Made by a program: the position numbers and the translations under genes. From Streptomyces sp. Je 1-369 (GTDB taxonomy: Bacteria; Actinomycetota; Actinomycetes; Streptomycetales; Streptomycetaceae), in contig NZ_CP101750.1 of assembly GCF_026810505.1 (NCBI RefSeq), forward strand, positions 3,935,254 to 3,999,253: a DNA stretch of 64,000 nucleotides, read 5' to 3'. Each line of letters starts with the position of its first letter. Positions within the stretch are counted from its first letter, which is position 1. A model generated the notes under the pieces. The model did not search any database. It was not told the DNA's origin and was given only the letters and a program-made list of their open reading frames with translations. Below, one piece after another: positions 16,430 to 25,960 of this stretch.

Positions 16430-17968
16430 ATGACCGCGCCAACCCCCCCAGCGCGCCCCGGGACGGAGCAACCTCCGCTGCGTCCGTCCGTGTTCGTCCT
16501 GCTGGCCAGCGCCCTGGTCACCGCGGCGCTCACCGGAGCCGCCGTCGCCCTCGCGCCCGACTCCGTACAGGCCCCCCTGGCCTGGGGCGCGGGCGCCGCG
16601 TCCGTCGCGCTCAGCGCGTCCGTGACGCTCGCCTTCCACTCCGTACGCGCCAACGCCCTGCTGCGCCGCCGTCTGGCCGCCGTCCAGCAGGACGCCGGAC
16701 GGCTCGTACAGGAACAGGCCGCCCGCACCGACGAGTTCCACCGCGAACGGGCCGCCCTCACCGAGCACTTCGTCCGTGAGCGCAACGAGCTGACGGTGCG
16801 CGCCCGCGCCGCCGAGTCCGAGCGCGCGGCCGCCCTCGCCGCCAGCGCCAACGCCGCGGGCCGCATGCAGGCCCTGGCCACCGGCATGCTCGCCGACCTG
16901 CGCGAGATGGAGGGCAGGCACGCGGACGAGGACGTCCTCACCGACCTGCTCCACCTCGACCACAGAACCGCGCAGGCCGGCCGCATCGCCGACTCGGTGG
17001 CCGTGCTGACCGGCGCCCGCTCGGGCCGCCGCTGGGCCCGCCCCATCGTCATGGAGTCGATCCTGCGCGGCGCGATGGGCCGCATCGGCGGCTACCAGCG
17101 CGTGCGCGTCCACTCGGCCAGCGAGGTCGCCGTCGCGGGCCACGCCGCCGAGGGCGTCATGCACGCCCTCGCCGAACTCCTCGACAACGCTGCCAATTTC
17201 TCGCCGCCCACCTCCGAAGTGCACGTCTACATCGAGGAGGTCGCGGCCGGCGTCATCATCTCCGTCGAGGACAGCGGCCTGGTGATGGGTCCGGTGCAGC
17301 AGCGCCGCGCCGAGCAGGCCGTGTCCGGCGAGACCAAGGGACTCGGCGGTCTGTCGGGCACCCGGCTCGGGCTCGCGGTGGTCGGCAGGCTGGCCCGCAA
17401 GCACGGGCTCACGGTGTCGTTCAGGCCGTCGGCGCGAGGCGGCACGGGCGTACTCCTGCTGATACCGCAGGAACTGCTCTCCCGCCCCTCGGAGACGGCC
17501 CCGACCCCGGTCCCGGCCTCCCTGACGGCCGCGTCGCCCACGACCACGGCGGCGCTCCCGCCCGCACCCGCGAGCGCGCCGGAGGGGACGCGGGAGGATG
17601 TGCGTACGGAGCACCGGGCCGACCGTGACGTCCAGGAACTTCCCACGCGGCGCAGGGAGGGCGAGTACGCGACTCCCGGCGCCACCTCCGACGCCACCCC
17701 TGACACCGCCACCCCTGACCCCGCGACCCCTGACACCCCCCTCCCCAAGCGCCCCCGAGGCCGCACCCTCGCCGCCGCCGAGCGCGCCCGCGCCGACAGC
17801 GACACGGGAGAGACCCGGCGCCCCCGCGCCGCCACCGCCGCGGACACCGCGGCCCGCTTCAGCAGCTTCCGCCAGGCCGTCCGCACCACGCCCACGGACC
17901 CCTCCGAGGACGTGGCCGCGGACGCCACCGCAACCCCCTCGCACCCGGAAGGCGACACCCCCCGATGA
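16430..17968 (+). CDS. cvnA: conservon sensor-kinase-like protein (CvnA)
   Basis: About 512 residues. Two membrane helices (SVFVLLASALVTAALTGAAV and WGAGAASVALSASVTLAF) are followed by a long coiled-coil-like region, then a histidine-kinase-type ATPase domain with N-box ELLDNAANFSPP, G1-like VEDSGLVMG and G2-like GTRLGLAVVGRLARKHG. The C-terminal ~130 residues are Pro/Ala/Thr-rich and disordered. CvnA proteins sit at the membrane and assemble with CvnB-D in a G-protein-like complex that influences development and secondary metabolism. ATG 16430 (TTG just before it) has GAGGA upstream. The ATGA overlap with cvnB indicates coupled translation. Confidence 0.9.
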   Translation: MTAPTPPARPGTEQPPLRPSVFVLLASALVTAALTGAAVALAPDSVQAPLAWGAGAASVALSASVTLAFHSVRANALLRRRLAAVQQDAGRLVQEQAARTDEFHRERAALTEHFVRERNELTVRARAAESERAAALAASANAAGRMQALATGMLADLREMEGRHADEDVLTDLLHLDHRTAQAGRIADSVAVLTGARSGRRWARPIVMESILRGAMGRIGGYQRVRVHSASEVAVAGHAAEGVMHALAELLDNAANFSPPTSEVHVYIEEVAAGVIISVEDSGLVMGPVQQRRAEQAVSGETKGLGGLSGTRLGLAVVGRLARKHGLTVSFRPSARGGTGVLLLIPQELLSRPSETAPTPVPASLTAASPTTTAALPPAPASAPEGTREDVRTEHRADRDVQELPTRRREGEYATPGATSDATPDTATPDPATPDTPLPKRPRGRTLAAAERARADSDTGETRRPRAATAADTAARFSSFRQAVRTTPTDPSEDVAADATATPSHPEGDTPR

Positions 17969-18423
17969 CCAACGGCACCACCCCCGCCGCCGCCCCCGGC
18001 AGCACCACCGACGCCAAGCTCACCTGGCTGCTCGAAGGGCTCCTGGAGCGCACGCCCGGCGCACGCCACGCCCTCGTGCTCTCCCGTGACGGCCTGAAGC
18101 TGTGCCGCACCCCCGAGCTCTCCGTCGACCAGGCCGACCAGCTCGCCGCGATAGCCGCCGGCATCCAGTCCCTGTCGCACGGCGCGTCCGCCGAGTTCGG
18201 CGACGGCAGCGGCGGCGTCCGCTCGGCGATGGCGGAGTTCTACGGCGGCATCCTCTTCATCGTCGAGGCGGGCGAGGGCGCGCACCTCGCGGTCATCGCC
18301 GCCGAGGACGCCGACGCGGGCCTCGTCGGCCACACCATGGCCGAGCTGGTGGAGCAGCTCGGCGAGCACCTGCGCGCCGCGCCCCGCGCCGACGGCGGCC
18401 CCCGCTCGCTGCCCGCCTCATGA
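17965..18423 (+). CDS. cvnB: conservon roadblock/LC7 protein (CvnB)
   Basis: A 152-residue roadblock/LC7-fold protein. The core runs from DAKLTWLLEGLLERTPGARH through ALVLSRDGLKLC, AAGIQSLSHGASAEFGDGSG and ILFIVEAGEGAHLAVIAAED. In conservons CvnB bridges the CvnA sensor and the CvnD GTPase, like MglB-type partners of small GTPases. Its start overlaps the cvnA stop (ATGA) and its stop overlaps the cvnC start in the same way. Length and context are exactly as expected. Confidence 0.92.
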   Translation: MTNGTTPAAAPGSTTDAKLTWLLEGLLERTPGARHALVLSRDGLKLCRTPELSVDQADQLAAIAAGIQSLSHGASAEFGDGSGGVRSAMAEFYGGILFIVEAGEGAHLAVIAAEDADAGLVGHTMAELVEQLGEHLRAAPRADGGPRSLPAS

Positions 18424-18776
18424 GCCGCCCCGGCCGGGACGACTCCCCCGACCGGCTGTACACCCTCACCGGGGGACGCAGCCGGTCGGCGCCCGACGCC
18501 CCCTTCGACCTGGTGACCCTGATCGTCGCCGAGTCCGGTCCGGTGCCCGGCATGCAGTCCGAGCACGCCGCGATCCTGCGGCTGTGCGGGCTGCCCACGG
18601 CGGTCGTGGAGATCGCCGCCGAACTCGGCCTGCCGGTGAGCATCACCCGCATCCTGCTGTCCGACCTGCTCGACGCGGGCCGGATCAGCGCCCGCCACCC
18701 GCGCGCGGCCGCCGACCACAGCCTTCCCGACCCCGACATCCTGGAGCAGGTGCTCGTTGGACTCCGCAACCTCTGA
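18420..18776 (+). CDS. cvnC: conservon DUF742 protein (CvnC)
   Basis: A 118-residue DUF742 protein. It opens with RLYTLTGGRSRSAPDAPFDL, typical of the family, and continues VTLIVAESGPVPGMQSEHAA and LCGLPTAVVEIAAELGLPVS, which resembles a winged-helix segment. The biochemical role is unknown; it is an obligatory third member of conservons. ATG 18420 overlaps the cvnB stop. Its last 20 bases overlap the start of cvnD. Confidence 0.92.
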   Translation: MSRPGRDDSPDRLYTLTGGRSRSAPDAPFDLVTLIVAESGPVPGMQSEHAAILRLCGLPTAVVEIAAELGLPVSITRILLSDLLDAGRISARHPRAAADHSLPDPDILEQVLVGLRNL

Positions 18777-19413
18777 ACGCAGCGCTACGGGGGCCACCAC
18801 CGGGGCCACCCGCAGAGAACTGACCGCCACCGCCGACAACGGTCTGAAGATCGTCGTGGTGGGGGGCTTCGGCGTCGGCAAGACGACGCTGGTCCGTTCC
18901 GTCAGCGAGATCCGTCCCCTCAACACCGAGGAGACGATGACGCAGGCCGGGCAGGGCATCGACGAGACGGGCGGCCTCGAAGGCCTCGGCGGCAAGACGT
19001 CCACGACCGTCGCCTTCGACTTCGGCCGCATCACGCTCGACGCGCACAACATCCTCTACCTGTTCGGCGCCCCCGGCCAGGAACGCTTCTGGTTCCTGTG
19101 GGACCGCCTCTTCTCCGGCACGCTCGGCGCGGTCGTCCTCGTCGACACCCGCCGCCTGGAGGACTCCTGGTACGCGATCGACCGCCTGGAGCACCACGGC
19201 ACGCCGTTCATCGTGGCCCGCAACGACTTCGGCAACGGCGCGCACACCCCCGAGCAGCTCCGCGAGGCGCTCGACCTCGACCCGGGCGTGCCGCTCGTCG
19301 ACTGCGACGCCCGCTCGCGCGAGTCCAGCAAGAACGTGCTGATCACGCTCGTCGAACACCTCCAGTCGCTCTACGCGGCCCAGCGCAACGCCCCACAGGA
19401 GACCGTCCAGTGA
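18757..19413 (+). CDS. cvnD: conservon small GTP-binding protein (CvnD)
   Basis: A 218-residue Ras/Mgl-like GTPase. P-loop: IVVVGGFGVGKTTLVRSVSE near residue 35. Switch region: NTEETMTQAGQGIDETGG. The G3-like element is LYLFGAPGQERFWFLWD, with the usual DxxG replaced. The G4 position reads VARNDFGNG rather than NKxD, so guanine recognition is atypical, as in other conservon members. The start is the TTG at 18757, which gives the MDSA N-terminus I associate with this family; ATG and GTG alternatives are out of frame. The stop overlaps the GTG of the next P450 gene. Confidence 0.9.
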   Translation: MDSATSERSATGATTGATRRELTATADNGLKIVVVGGFGVGKTTLVRSVSEIRPLNTEETMTQAGQGIDETGGLEGLGGKTSTTVAFDFGRITLDAHNILYLFGAPGQERFWFLWDRLFSGTLGAVVLVDTRRLEDSWYAIDRLEHHGTPFIVARNDFGNGAHTPEQLREALDLDPGVPLVDCDARSRESSKNVLITLVEHLQSLYAAQRNAPQETVQ

Positions 19414-20672
19414 CCTGCCCCGTTACCGGCGCCGGCGCCACGCCCGTACCGCTCTCCGGACCGCGGTTCGCCACCGAACCCACCCAGCTGTACCGGGAGA
19501 TGCGCCGCGACCACGGCCCCGTCGCCCCCGTCCTGCTCGACGGTGACATACCGGCCTGGCTGGTCCTCGGCTACCGCGAACTGCACCAGGTCACCGGCGA
19601 CCCGGTCCTCTACAGCCGCGACTCCGAGCTGTGGAACCAGTGGCCGCACATCCCCGCCGACTGGCCGCTCCTCCCGATGATCGGCCACAAGCAGCCGTCG
19701 ATCCTCTACACCGTCGGCGAGCGGCACACCCGGCGCGCCGCGATGATCTCGCACGCACTCGAAGCGGTCGACCCCTTCGAACTCAAGGTGCACGCCGAGC
19801 AGTTCGCGGACGAGCTCATCGACCGCTTCTGCGGCAGGGGCACCACGGACATCGTCGCCGAGTACGCGATGCTGCTCCCGGTCCGCGTCCTCGCCCGCAT
19901 CTACGGCTTCCCCGACGAGCAGGGCCCCGGCCTCGTCACCGCCATGAACGACATGATCGACGGCCGCGAGCGGGCCCTGGCGGGCGCCCAGCACCTGGCC
20001 GAGTCGATGGCGCGGCTCATCGCCGACAAACACGTGCGGCCGGACGCGGACGTCGCCTCGTACATGCTGGAGACACAGGCGTCCGACGGCGCCGACGGCT
20101 TCACGGACGAGGAGATCGCCCAGGACCTGATGGTGATGATGGCCGCGGGCCACCAGCCGACCGCCGACTGGATCGGCAACTCGCTGCGCCTGATGCTCAC
20201 CGACCACCGCTTCGCCGCGTCCCTGTTCGGCGGCAGGCACAGCGTCGCCGAGGCCATGAACGAGGTCCTGTGGGAGGACACCCCGACGCAGAACGTCGCG
20301 GGGCGCTGGGCGTCGCGCGACACGCAGCTCGGCGGCCGCCGCATCAACTCCGGCGACCTGCTCCTCCTCGGCCTCGCCGCCGCCAACGCCGACCCGCAGG
20401 TCCGTACCGACGGCTCCGCCCTGACCGGCGGCAACAGCGCCCACTTCTCCTTCGGCCACGGCGAGCACCGCTGCCCCTTCCCGGCGCAGGAGGTCGCCGA
20501 GGTCATCGCGCGGACCGGCATCGAGGTCATCCTCGACCGGCTGCCCGATCTCGACCTCGCGGTACCGGCCGATGCCCTGACCCGCCGCCCGTCGCCCTGG
20601 CTGCGCGGCCTGAGCGATCTGCCGGTGAGCTTCACCCCGACCCCGACCTCAGTCCTTGGAGACCCCAGATGA
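19410..20672 (+). CDS. CYP157-like cytochrome P450 lacking the ExxR arginine
   Basis: A 420-residue P450. The haem-binding loop is FSFGHGEHRCPFPAQE, with the ligand Cys near residue 355 but Pro instead of the usual residue before Gly. The K-helix motif, normally ExxR, is EVLW at residues 285-288 (bases 20262-20273). The I-helix reads AAGHQPTAD instead of AG(D/E)TT. Loss of the ExxR Arg is a known feature of the CYP157 family, which is linked to conservons and paired with CYP154. GTG 19410 overlaps the cvnD stop (GTGA). It may be a regulatory or unusual P450 rather than a standard monooxygenase. Confidence 0.85.
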   Translation: MTCPVTGAGATPVPLSGPRFATEPTQLYREMRRDHGPVAPVLLDGDIPAWLVLGYRELHQVTGDPVLYSRDSELWNQWPHIPADWPLLPMIGHKQPSILYTVGERHTRRAAMISHALEAVDPFELKVHAEQFADELIDRFCGRGTTDIVAEYAMLLPVRVLARIYGFPDEQGPGLVTAMNDMIDGRERALAGAQHLAESMARLIADKHVRPDADVASYMLETQASDGADGFTDEEIAQDLMVMMAAGHQPTADWIGNSLRLMLTDHRFAASLFGGRHSVAEAMNEVLWEDTPTQNVAGRWASRDTQLGGRRINSGDLLLLGLAAANADPQVRTDGSALTGGNSAHFSFGHGEHRCPFPAQEVAEVIARTGIEVILDRLPDLDLAVPADALTRRPSPWLRGLSDLPVSFTPTPTSVLGDPR

Positions 20673-21877
20673 CGCGTATCGCCCTGGATCCGTTCGTCAC
20701 CGACCTCGACGGCGAGAGCGCACGGCTGCGCGCGGCGGGCCCGCTCGCCGAGGCGGAGCTGCCGGGCGGCGTACCGGTGTGGGCGGTCACGCACCACGCG
20801 GAGGCCCGGCAACTCCTCACCGACAAGCGGCTGGTGAAGGACATCAACGTCTGGGGCGCCTGGCAGCGCGGCGAGATCCCCGCCGACTGGCCGCTGATCG
20901 GCCTCGCCAACCCCGGCCGCTCCATGCTGACGGTCGACGGCGAGGAGCACCGCAGGATGCGCACGCTGGTCGCGCAGGCGCTGACGCCGCGGCGGGTGGA
21001 GCGGATGCGGGACCGCATCGCGGAGTTGACGGCGGCCCTCCTCGACAAGCTTCCCGAGGGCCCGGACCCGGTGGACCTGAAGGCGGAGTTCGCCTACCCG
21101 CTCCCCATGTACGTCATCAGTGACCTGATGGGCATCGACGAGGCGGACCACCCTCGCCTGAAGGTCCTCTTCGACAAGTTCTTCTCGACGCAGACGCCGC
21201 CGGAGGAGGTCATGGCGACGCTCGGCGAACTCGCCGAGATGATGGGCAAGGTCGTCGCGGCACGCCGCGCGGAGCCGGGCGACGACCTCACCAGCGCGCT
21301 GATCCTGGCCTCCGAGGACGGCGACCACCTCACGGACGCGGAGATCCTCTCCACCCTGCAGCTGATGGTCGCGGCCGGCCATGAGACGACGATCTCCCTC
21401 ATCGTCAACGCGGTCGTGAACCTCTCCGCCCACCCCGACCAGCTCGCCCTGGTCCTCGCGGGCGAGGTCGGCTGGGACGCGGTCATCGAGGAGACCCTGC
21501 GCTACGCGACCCCCACCTCGCACGTCCTGATCCGCTTCGCCGCGGAGGACGTCCCCGTCGGGGACAAGGTGATCCCCAAGGGTGACGCGCTGATCGTCTC
21601 GTACGGTGCGATAGGCCGCGACGAGCAGGCGCACGGTCCCACGGCGGACGCGTTCGACATCACCCGCACGTCGCCGACCCGCCACATCTCGTTCGGCCAC
21701 GGCCCGCACGTCTGCCCCGGCGCGGCACTCTCCCGCCTGGAGGCAGGCGTAGCCCTCCCGGCCCTCTACACCCGCTTCCCCACCCTGACCCTGGCGGTCC
21801 CGCACTCGGACCTCCGCAACAAGCCGGTGGTGACCCAGAACGACCTGTACGACCTGCCGGTACGGCTGCGCCCCTGA
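20669..21877 (+). CDS. CYP154-like cytochrome P450
   Basis: A 402-residue P450 with all standard motifs: I-helix VAAGHETTISLIVNAVVNLS, K-helix EETLRYATPTSHVLIRFA (ExxR intact) and haem loop ISFGHGPHVCPGAALSRLEA. The N-terminal GGVPVWAVTHHAEARQLLTDKRLV is typical of the CYP154 group. ATG 20669 overlaps the stop of the CYP157-like gene by 4 bases. Redox partners are not encoded nearby. The pairing with a defective-looking P450 suggests a joint function, but the substrate is unknown. Confidence 0.88.
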   Translation: MTRIALDPFVTDLDGESARLRAAGPLAEAELPGGVPVWAVTHHAEARQLLTDKRLVKDINVWGAWQRGEIPADWPLIGLANPGRSMLTVDGEEHRRMRTLVAQALTPRRVERMRDRIAELTAALLDKLPEGPDPVDLKAEFAYPLPMYVISDLMGIDEADHPRLKVLFDKFFSTQTPPEEVMATLGELAEMMGKVVAARRAEPGDDLTSALILASEDGDHLTDAEILSTLQLMVAAGHETTISLIVNAVVNLSAHPDQLALVLAGEVGWDAVIEETLRYATPTSHVLIRFAAEDVPVGDKVIPKGDALIVSYGAIGRDEQAHGPTADAFDITRTSPTRHISFGHGPHVCPGAALSRLEAGVALPALYTRFPTLTLAVPHSDLRNKPVVTQNDLYDLPVRLRP

Positions 21878-21952
21878 ACTCGGGCCGTCCACGCCGGGTG
21901 GGGGCGCGATCTCAGTCGACGGACACCACCGGAACCCCGTCCCCCGAGCCGC

Positions 21953-23083
<1,131 letters not shown>

Positions 23084-23102
23084 CAGCACCCTCAACAGCA
23101 CC

Positions 23103-23141
23103 CTTCGGGGCGCCCGTCCCACCAGGACGGGCGCCCCGAAG
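23103..23141. terminator. bidirectional hairpin terminator between serC and the ABC transporter
   Basis: A perfect 17-bp inverted repeat: the left arm 23103-23119 begins CTTCGGGGCG, the loop is CACCA, and the right arm is 23125-23141. It lies between two convergent stops (23083 and 23148). No T-run follows, which is common for Streptomyces terminators. Confidence 0.85.
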
Positions 23142-23147
23142 CGCGTT

Positions 23148-23999
23148 CTACCGGCTCAGCCGCCTGAACCTCCGTACCGCCATCGGCAGGAACACCAGCG
23201 AGATCACCACCGGCCACACCACCGCCATCAGCACCGCGTGCTGTTCGACCCAGCTCGTGCCGCCGGCGCCGGGGTTGCCGAAGAGTTCGCGCGTGGCCGT
23301 GCCCGTCGACGAGACGGGGTTCCACGCGGCGACCGGGGCCAGCCAGTCCGGCATCAGGGACGGCGCCACGAAGACGCTGGAGATCATCGTGAGCGGGAAC
23401 GCCACCGCGTAGAGGCCGCCCGCCGCCTCCGGGGTCGGGACCACCAGGCCCAGGTACACGCCCACCCAGATCAGGCTGAAGCGCAGGAGCAGCAGCAGGG
23501 CGAAGGCGAGCAGCGTGTCGACGACGTCCGCGCCGGAGCGCCAGCCGATGGCGAGTGCCGTCAGCGCGAGGATGGTCAGCTCGGCGCAGGCCACGATCAG
23601 GTCGGCGAGGCCGCGGCCCGACGCCACCGCCGAGGGAGCCATCGGCATCGAGCGGAACCGGTCGATGACGCCCTTCGTCGAGTCGGTGACGACGCCCATC
23701 GCGGTGTTCATGAAGCCGAACGCCATCGTCATCACGAACATGCCGGGCATCAGGAACTGCTTGTAGTCGCCGTCCTCCCCGCCGCCGGGCACCTTCATCG
23801 CCTCGCCGAAGACGAAGCCGTACAGCAGCACGCTGATGATGGGGAAGCCGAGCTGCCAGGCGATGGTGACGGGCTGGCGCAGGAAGTGCGTGAGGTAGCG
23901 GCGGGTGACGTTCCAGCAGTCGGCCAGGGCCCAGAAGAGGCGTCCGTGCGCCGGGGAAGGGGCCTGGGGCGCGGCGGCCGGTGCGAGGGTTGCGCTCAT
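23148..23999 (-). CDS. ABC-2 type transporter permease (DrrB-like)
   Basis: A 283-residue ABC-2 permease with six predicted helices. Segments include the [20 protein letters not shown] amphipathic entry, [14 protein letters not shown], the [20 protein letters not shown] block with [18 protein letters not shown], and [25 protein letters not shown] near the end. This is the DrrB pattern of drug-efflux ABC exporters. Its start overlaps the ATPase gene stop by 4 bases, so the two subunits are translationally coupled. The substrate is unknown. Confidence 0.9.
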   Translation of the reverse strand: MSATLAPAAAPQAPSPAHGRLFWALADCWNVTRRYLTHFLRQPVTIAWQLGFPIISVLLYGFVFGEAMKVPGGGEDGDYKQFLMPGMFVMTMAFGFMNTAMGVVTDSTKGVIDRFRSMPMAPSAVASGRGLADLIVACAELTILALTALAIGWRSGADVVDTLLAFALLLLLRFSLIWVGVYLGLVVPTPEAAGGLYAVAFPLTMISSVFVAPSLMPDWLAPVAAWNPVSSTGTATRELFGNPGAGGTSWVEQHAVLMAVVWPVVISLVFLPMAVRRFRRLSR

Positions 24000-25021
24000 G
24001 CCGCGACCTCCTCCTTCATCTTCGTCGCTTCGGTCGTTCCGGTTGCTTCGGTCGTTTCCTTCGTCTCGGACGTCTGGCCCGTGAGCCGCAGGAACACGTC
24101 GTCGAGGCTGGGCCTGCGCAGGCCGATGTCCTCGACCGCGACGCCCTCGTCCCGCAGGGTCCGCGCCACCTCCGTCAGGGCGGCGACGCGGTCCGTCACC
24201 GCGCCCTGCACGCGGCGCTCCACGTCGACGGCCAGCGGCTCGCCGTCACACACGCGGGAGACGGCCCGCACGGCCGCGGGCAGGTCGGCGTGGTCGCGCA
24301 CGACGACGTCGAGGTGGCTGCCGCCCACCGTGTTCTTGAGGCCGTCGGGGGTGTCGTCCGCGATGGCGCGGCCGCGGTCGATGACGGTGATGCGGGAGGC
24401 GAGCCGGTCGGCCTCCTCCAGGTACTGGGTGGTGAGCAGCACGGTCGTGCCGTCCGCCACCAACCCCCTGACCGTGTCCCACACTTCGAGGCGGCTGCGC
24501 GGGTCGAGGCCGGTGGTCGGCTCGTCCAGGAAGAGGACGGCGGGCGAGAGGATCATCGACGCGGCGAGGTCGAGCCTGCGCCGCATGCCGCCGCTGTACT
24601 GGCCCGCGCCGTTCTCCGCCGCGTCCTCCAAATGGAACTGCTCCAGGAGCTCCTGGGCGCGCCGCGCCGCGCGCTTCCCGCCCAGGTGGAAGAGGCGGCC
24701 GAACATCTCCAGGTTCTGCCGACCGGTGAGGATCTCGTCGACCGCCGCGTACTGACCGGTGAGGCCGATGCGGCCGCGGACCAGCGCGGACTCACGCATG
24801 ACGTCGGCGCCCGCGACCTCGGCGCGGCCGCCGTCGAGCCTGACGAGCGTGGAGAGGATACGTACGGCGGTGGTCTTGCCCGCGCCGTTGGGTCCTAGGA
24901 GCCCGTGCACCGTGCCCTGCTCGACGTGCAGGTCGAAGCTGTCCAGCGCCCGCTTCTCCCCGTACCGCTTCTCCAGCCCCTCGGCCCGCACCGCGAAGCC
25001 GTTTCCCTTGACCGCGTCCAT
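23996..25021 (-). CDS. ABC transporter ATP-binding protein (DrrA-like)
   Basis: About 341 residues. Walker [21 protein letters not shown], signature [17 protein letters not shown], Walker [18 protein letters not shown], and the DrrA C-terminal domain ending [15 protein letters not shown]. The last ~20 residues are a Thr/Glu/Lys repeat tail from a degenerate DNA repeat at about 24018-24070. ATG 25021 has AAGGGG seven bases upstream; the in-frame extension across the promoter is not coding. With the permease it forms a two-component exporter that the divergent TetR gene probably represses. Confidence 0.9.
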   Translation of the reverse strand: MDAVKGNGFAVRAEGLEKRYGEKRALDSFDLHVEQGTVHGLLGPNGAGKTTAVRILSTLVRLDGGRAEVAGADVMRESALVRGRIGLTGQYAAVDEILTGRQNLEMFGRLFHLGGKRAARRAQELLEQFHLEDAAENGAGQYSGGMRRRLDLAASMILSPAVLFLDEPTTGLDPRSRLEVWDTVRGLVADGTTVLLTTQYLEEADRLASRITVIDRGRAIADDTPDGLKNTVGGSHLDVVVRDHADLPAAVRAVSRVCDGEPLAVDVERRVQGAVTDRVAALTEVARTLRDEGVAVEDIGLRRPSLDDVFLRLTGQTSETKETTEATGTTEATKMKEEVAA

Positions 25022-25064
25022 CGACTGCCCCTTCCCACACCGGCCCACATCCGGCGCACACCAT

Positions 25065-25127
25065 CTGGGTACGCCGTACTCAATTGAGAGTACACCGTAC
25101 CCAGTTTTGCGCGTACGCCGTACCCAG
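25065..25127. promoter_or_regulatory. triple operator between the ABC exporter and its TetR gene
   Basis: Three copies of GTAC-N3-GTAC lie at 25069-25079, 25090-25100 and 25113-25123, starting 21 and 23 bases apart, about two helical turns each. The first two are also arms of a larger inverted repeat: CTGGGTACGCCGTACTC at 25065-25081 against 25088-25104, with 15 of 17 pairing. The last two share the extension CCCAGTTT as direct repeats. The cluster fills the gap between both starts and precedes the -10 box TAGGCT (25144-25149) of the TetR gene. Confidence 0.75.
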
Positions 25128-25156
25128 TTTCGGTGTCTGCGATTAGGCTGAGCCCC

Positions 25157-25924
25157 ATGACGAGCACGAACGGCGGCGACGACCGGCGCACCGGCAGCGA
25201 CATCACCCGCAGCCTGGAGCTGCTCTGGGGCGAGGGCGGCCGGCCGGCCCGGGGCCCCAAGCCGGGGCTCACGCTGGACCGGATCGTCACCGAGGCGGTG
25301 CGACTCGCGGACGCCGAGGGGCTCGCGGCCGTCAGCATGCGGCGCCTGTCCACGGAACTCGGCACCGGCACGATGTCCCTCTACCGGTACGTCCCCGGCA
25401 AAGGCGACCTCGTCGATCTGATGCTGGACCGCGTCAACACACCGCCGGAGGACGACGAGCCCTTCACCGGCGGGTGGCGCGAGGGCGTCGAGGCGTTCGC
25501 ACGCGAGACCCTCGTCCTCTACCGCCGCCACCCCTGGCTGCTCCACGTCAACCAGGCCCGCCCGGTCCTCGGCCCCGGCGCCGTCGGCGGCCTCGACCGC
25601 GTGCTGTCCCGCATCAAGCCGATGGGGCTGACCGACCCCGAGCTGATCGGAGTGATCGTCATGACAGAGGGGTACGTCACCGGGGTCGCCCGCACCCAGG
25701 TGCACGAGATGGAGGCCGTGACCAGGAGCGGCCTGTCGGAGCAGGACTTCTGGGAAGCCCAGGCCCCGACCCTCGAACGCATCATGAAGAGCGGCCGCTA
25801 CCCGACCCTCGCCCACCTCACCGACGACTCGTTCGGCCCGGACTTCGACCACTTCGAGTTCGGTCTGCAGCGCCTCCTGGACGGCCTGGACGCCCTGGTG
25901 GCCCGGCGCCGGGCCGAAAGCTGA
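25157..25924 (+). CDS. TetR-family repressor of the adjacent ABC exporter
   Basis: About 255 residues. The helix-turn-helix is LDRIVTEAVRLADAEGLAAV then MRRLSTELGTGTMSLYRYVP. The long C-terminal domain (DLMLDRVNTPPEDDE onward) is the TetR_C type found in repressors of drug-efflux genes. The preceding LLWGEGGRPARGPKPGLT is characteristic of actinobacterial members. ATG 25157 lies seven bases after TAGGCT with no ribosome site, so the mRNA is probably leaderless. It is divergent from DrrAB-like genes across three GTAC-N3-GTAC sites. Confidence 0.9.
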   Translation: MTSTNGGDDRRTGSDITRSLELLWGEGGRPARGPKPGLTLDRIVTEAVRLADAEGLAAVSMRRLSTELGTGTMSLYRYVPGKGDLVDLMLDRVNTPPEDDEPFTGGWREGVEAFARETLVLYRRHPWLLHVNQARPVLGPGAVGGLDRVLSRIKPMGLTDPELIGVIVMTEGYVTGVARTQVHEMEAVTRSGLSEQDFWEAQAPTLERIMKSGRYPTLAHLTDDSFGPDFDHFEFGLQRLLDGLDALVARRRAES

Positions 25925-25960
25925 GGGTCTGGCCCTGGCCTCGCCCCTGGCCCGGTACCG

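Noticed and set aside
16430..21877. Secondary-metabolite gene cluster (two P450 genes)
   Set aside because: There are no synthase, ligase or tailoring genes nearby; the P450 genes are part of the conservon.
24018..24070. Regulatory repeat at the end of the ABC ATPase gene
   Set aside because: The degenerate CTTCGGTCGTT-like repeats are coding and simply give a Thr/Glu tail.
25022..25852. N-terminal extension of the ABC ATPase frame
   Set aside because: It reads backward through the operator region and the TetR gene; ATG 25021 has a good ribosome site and a normal family N-terminus.
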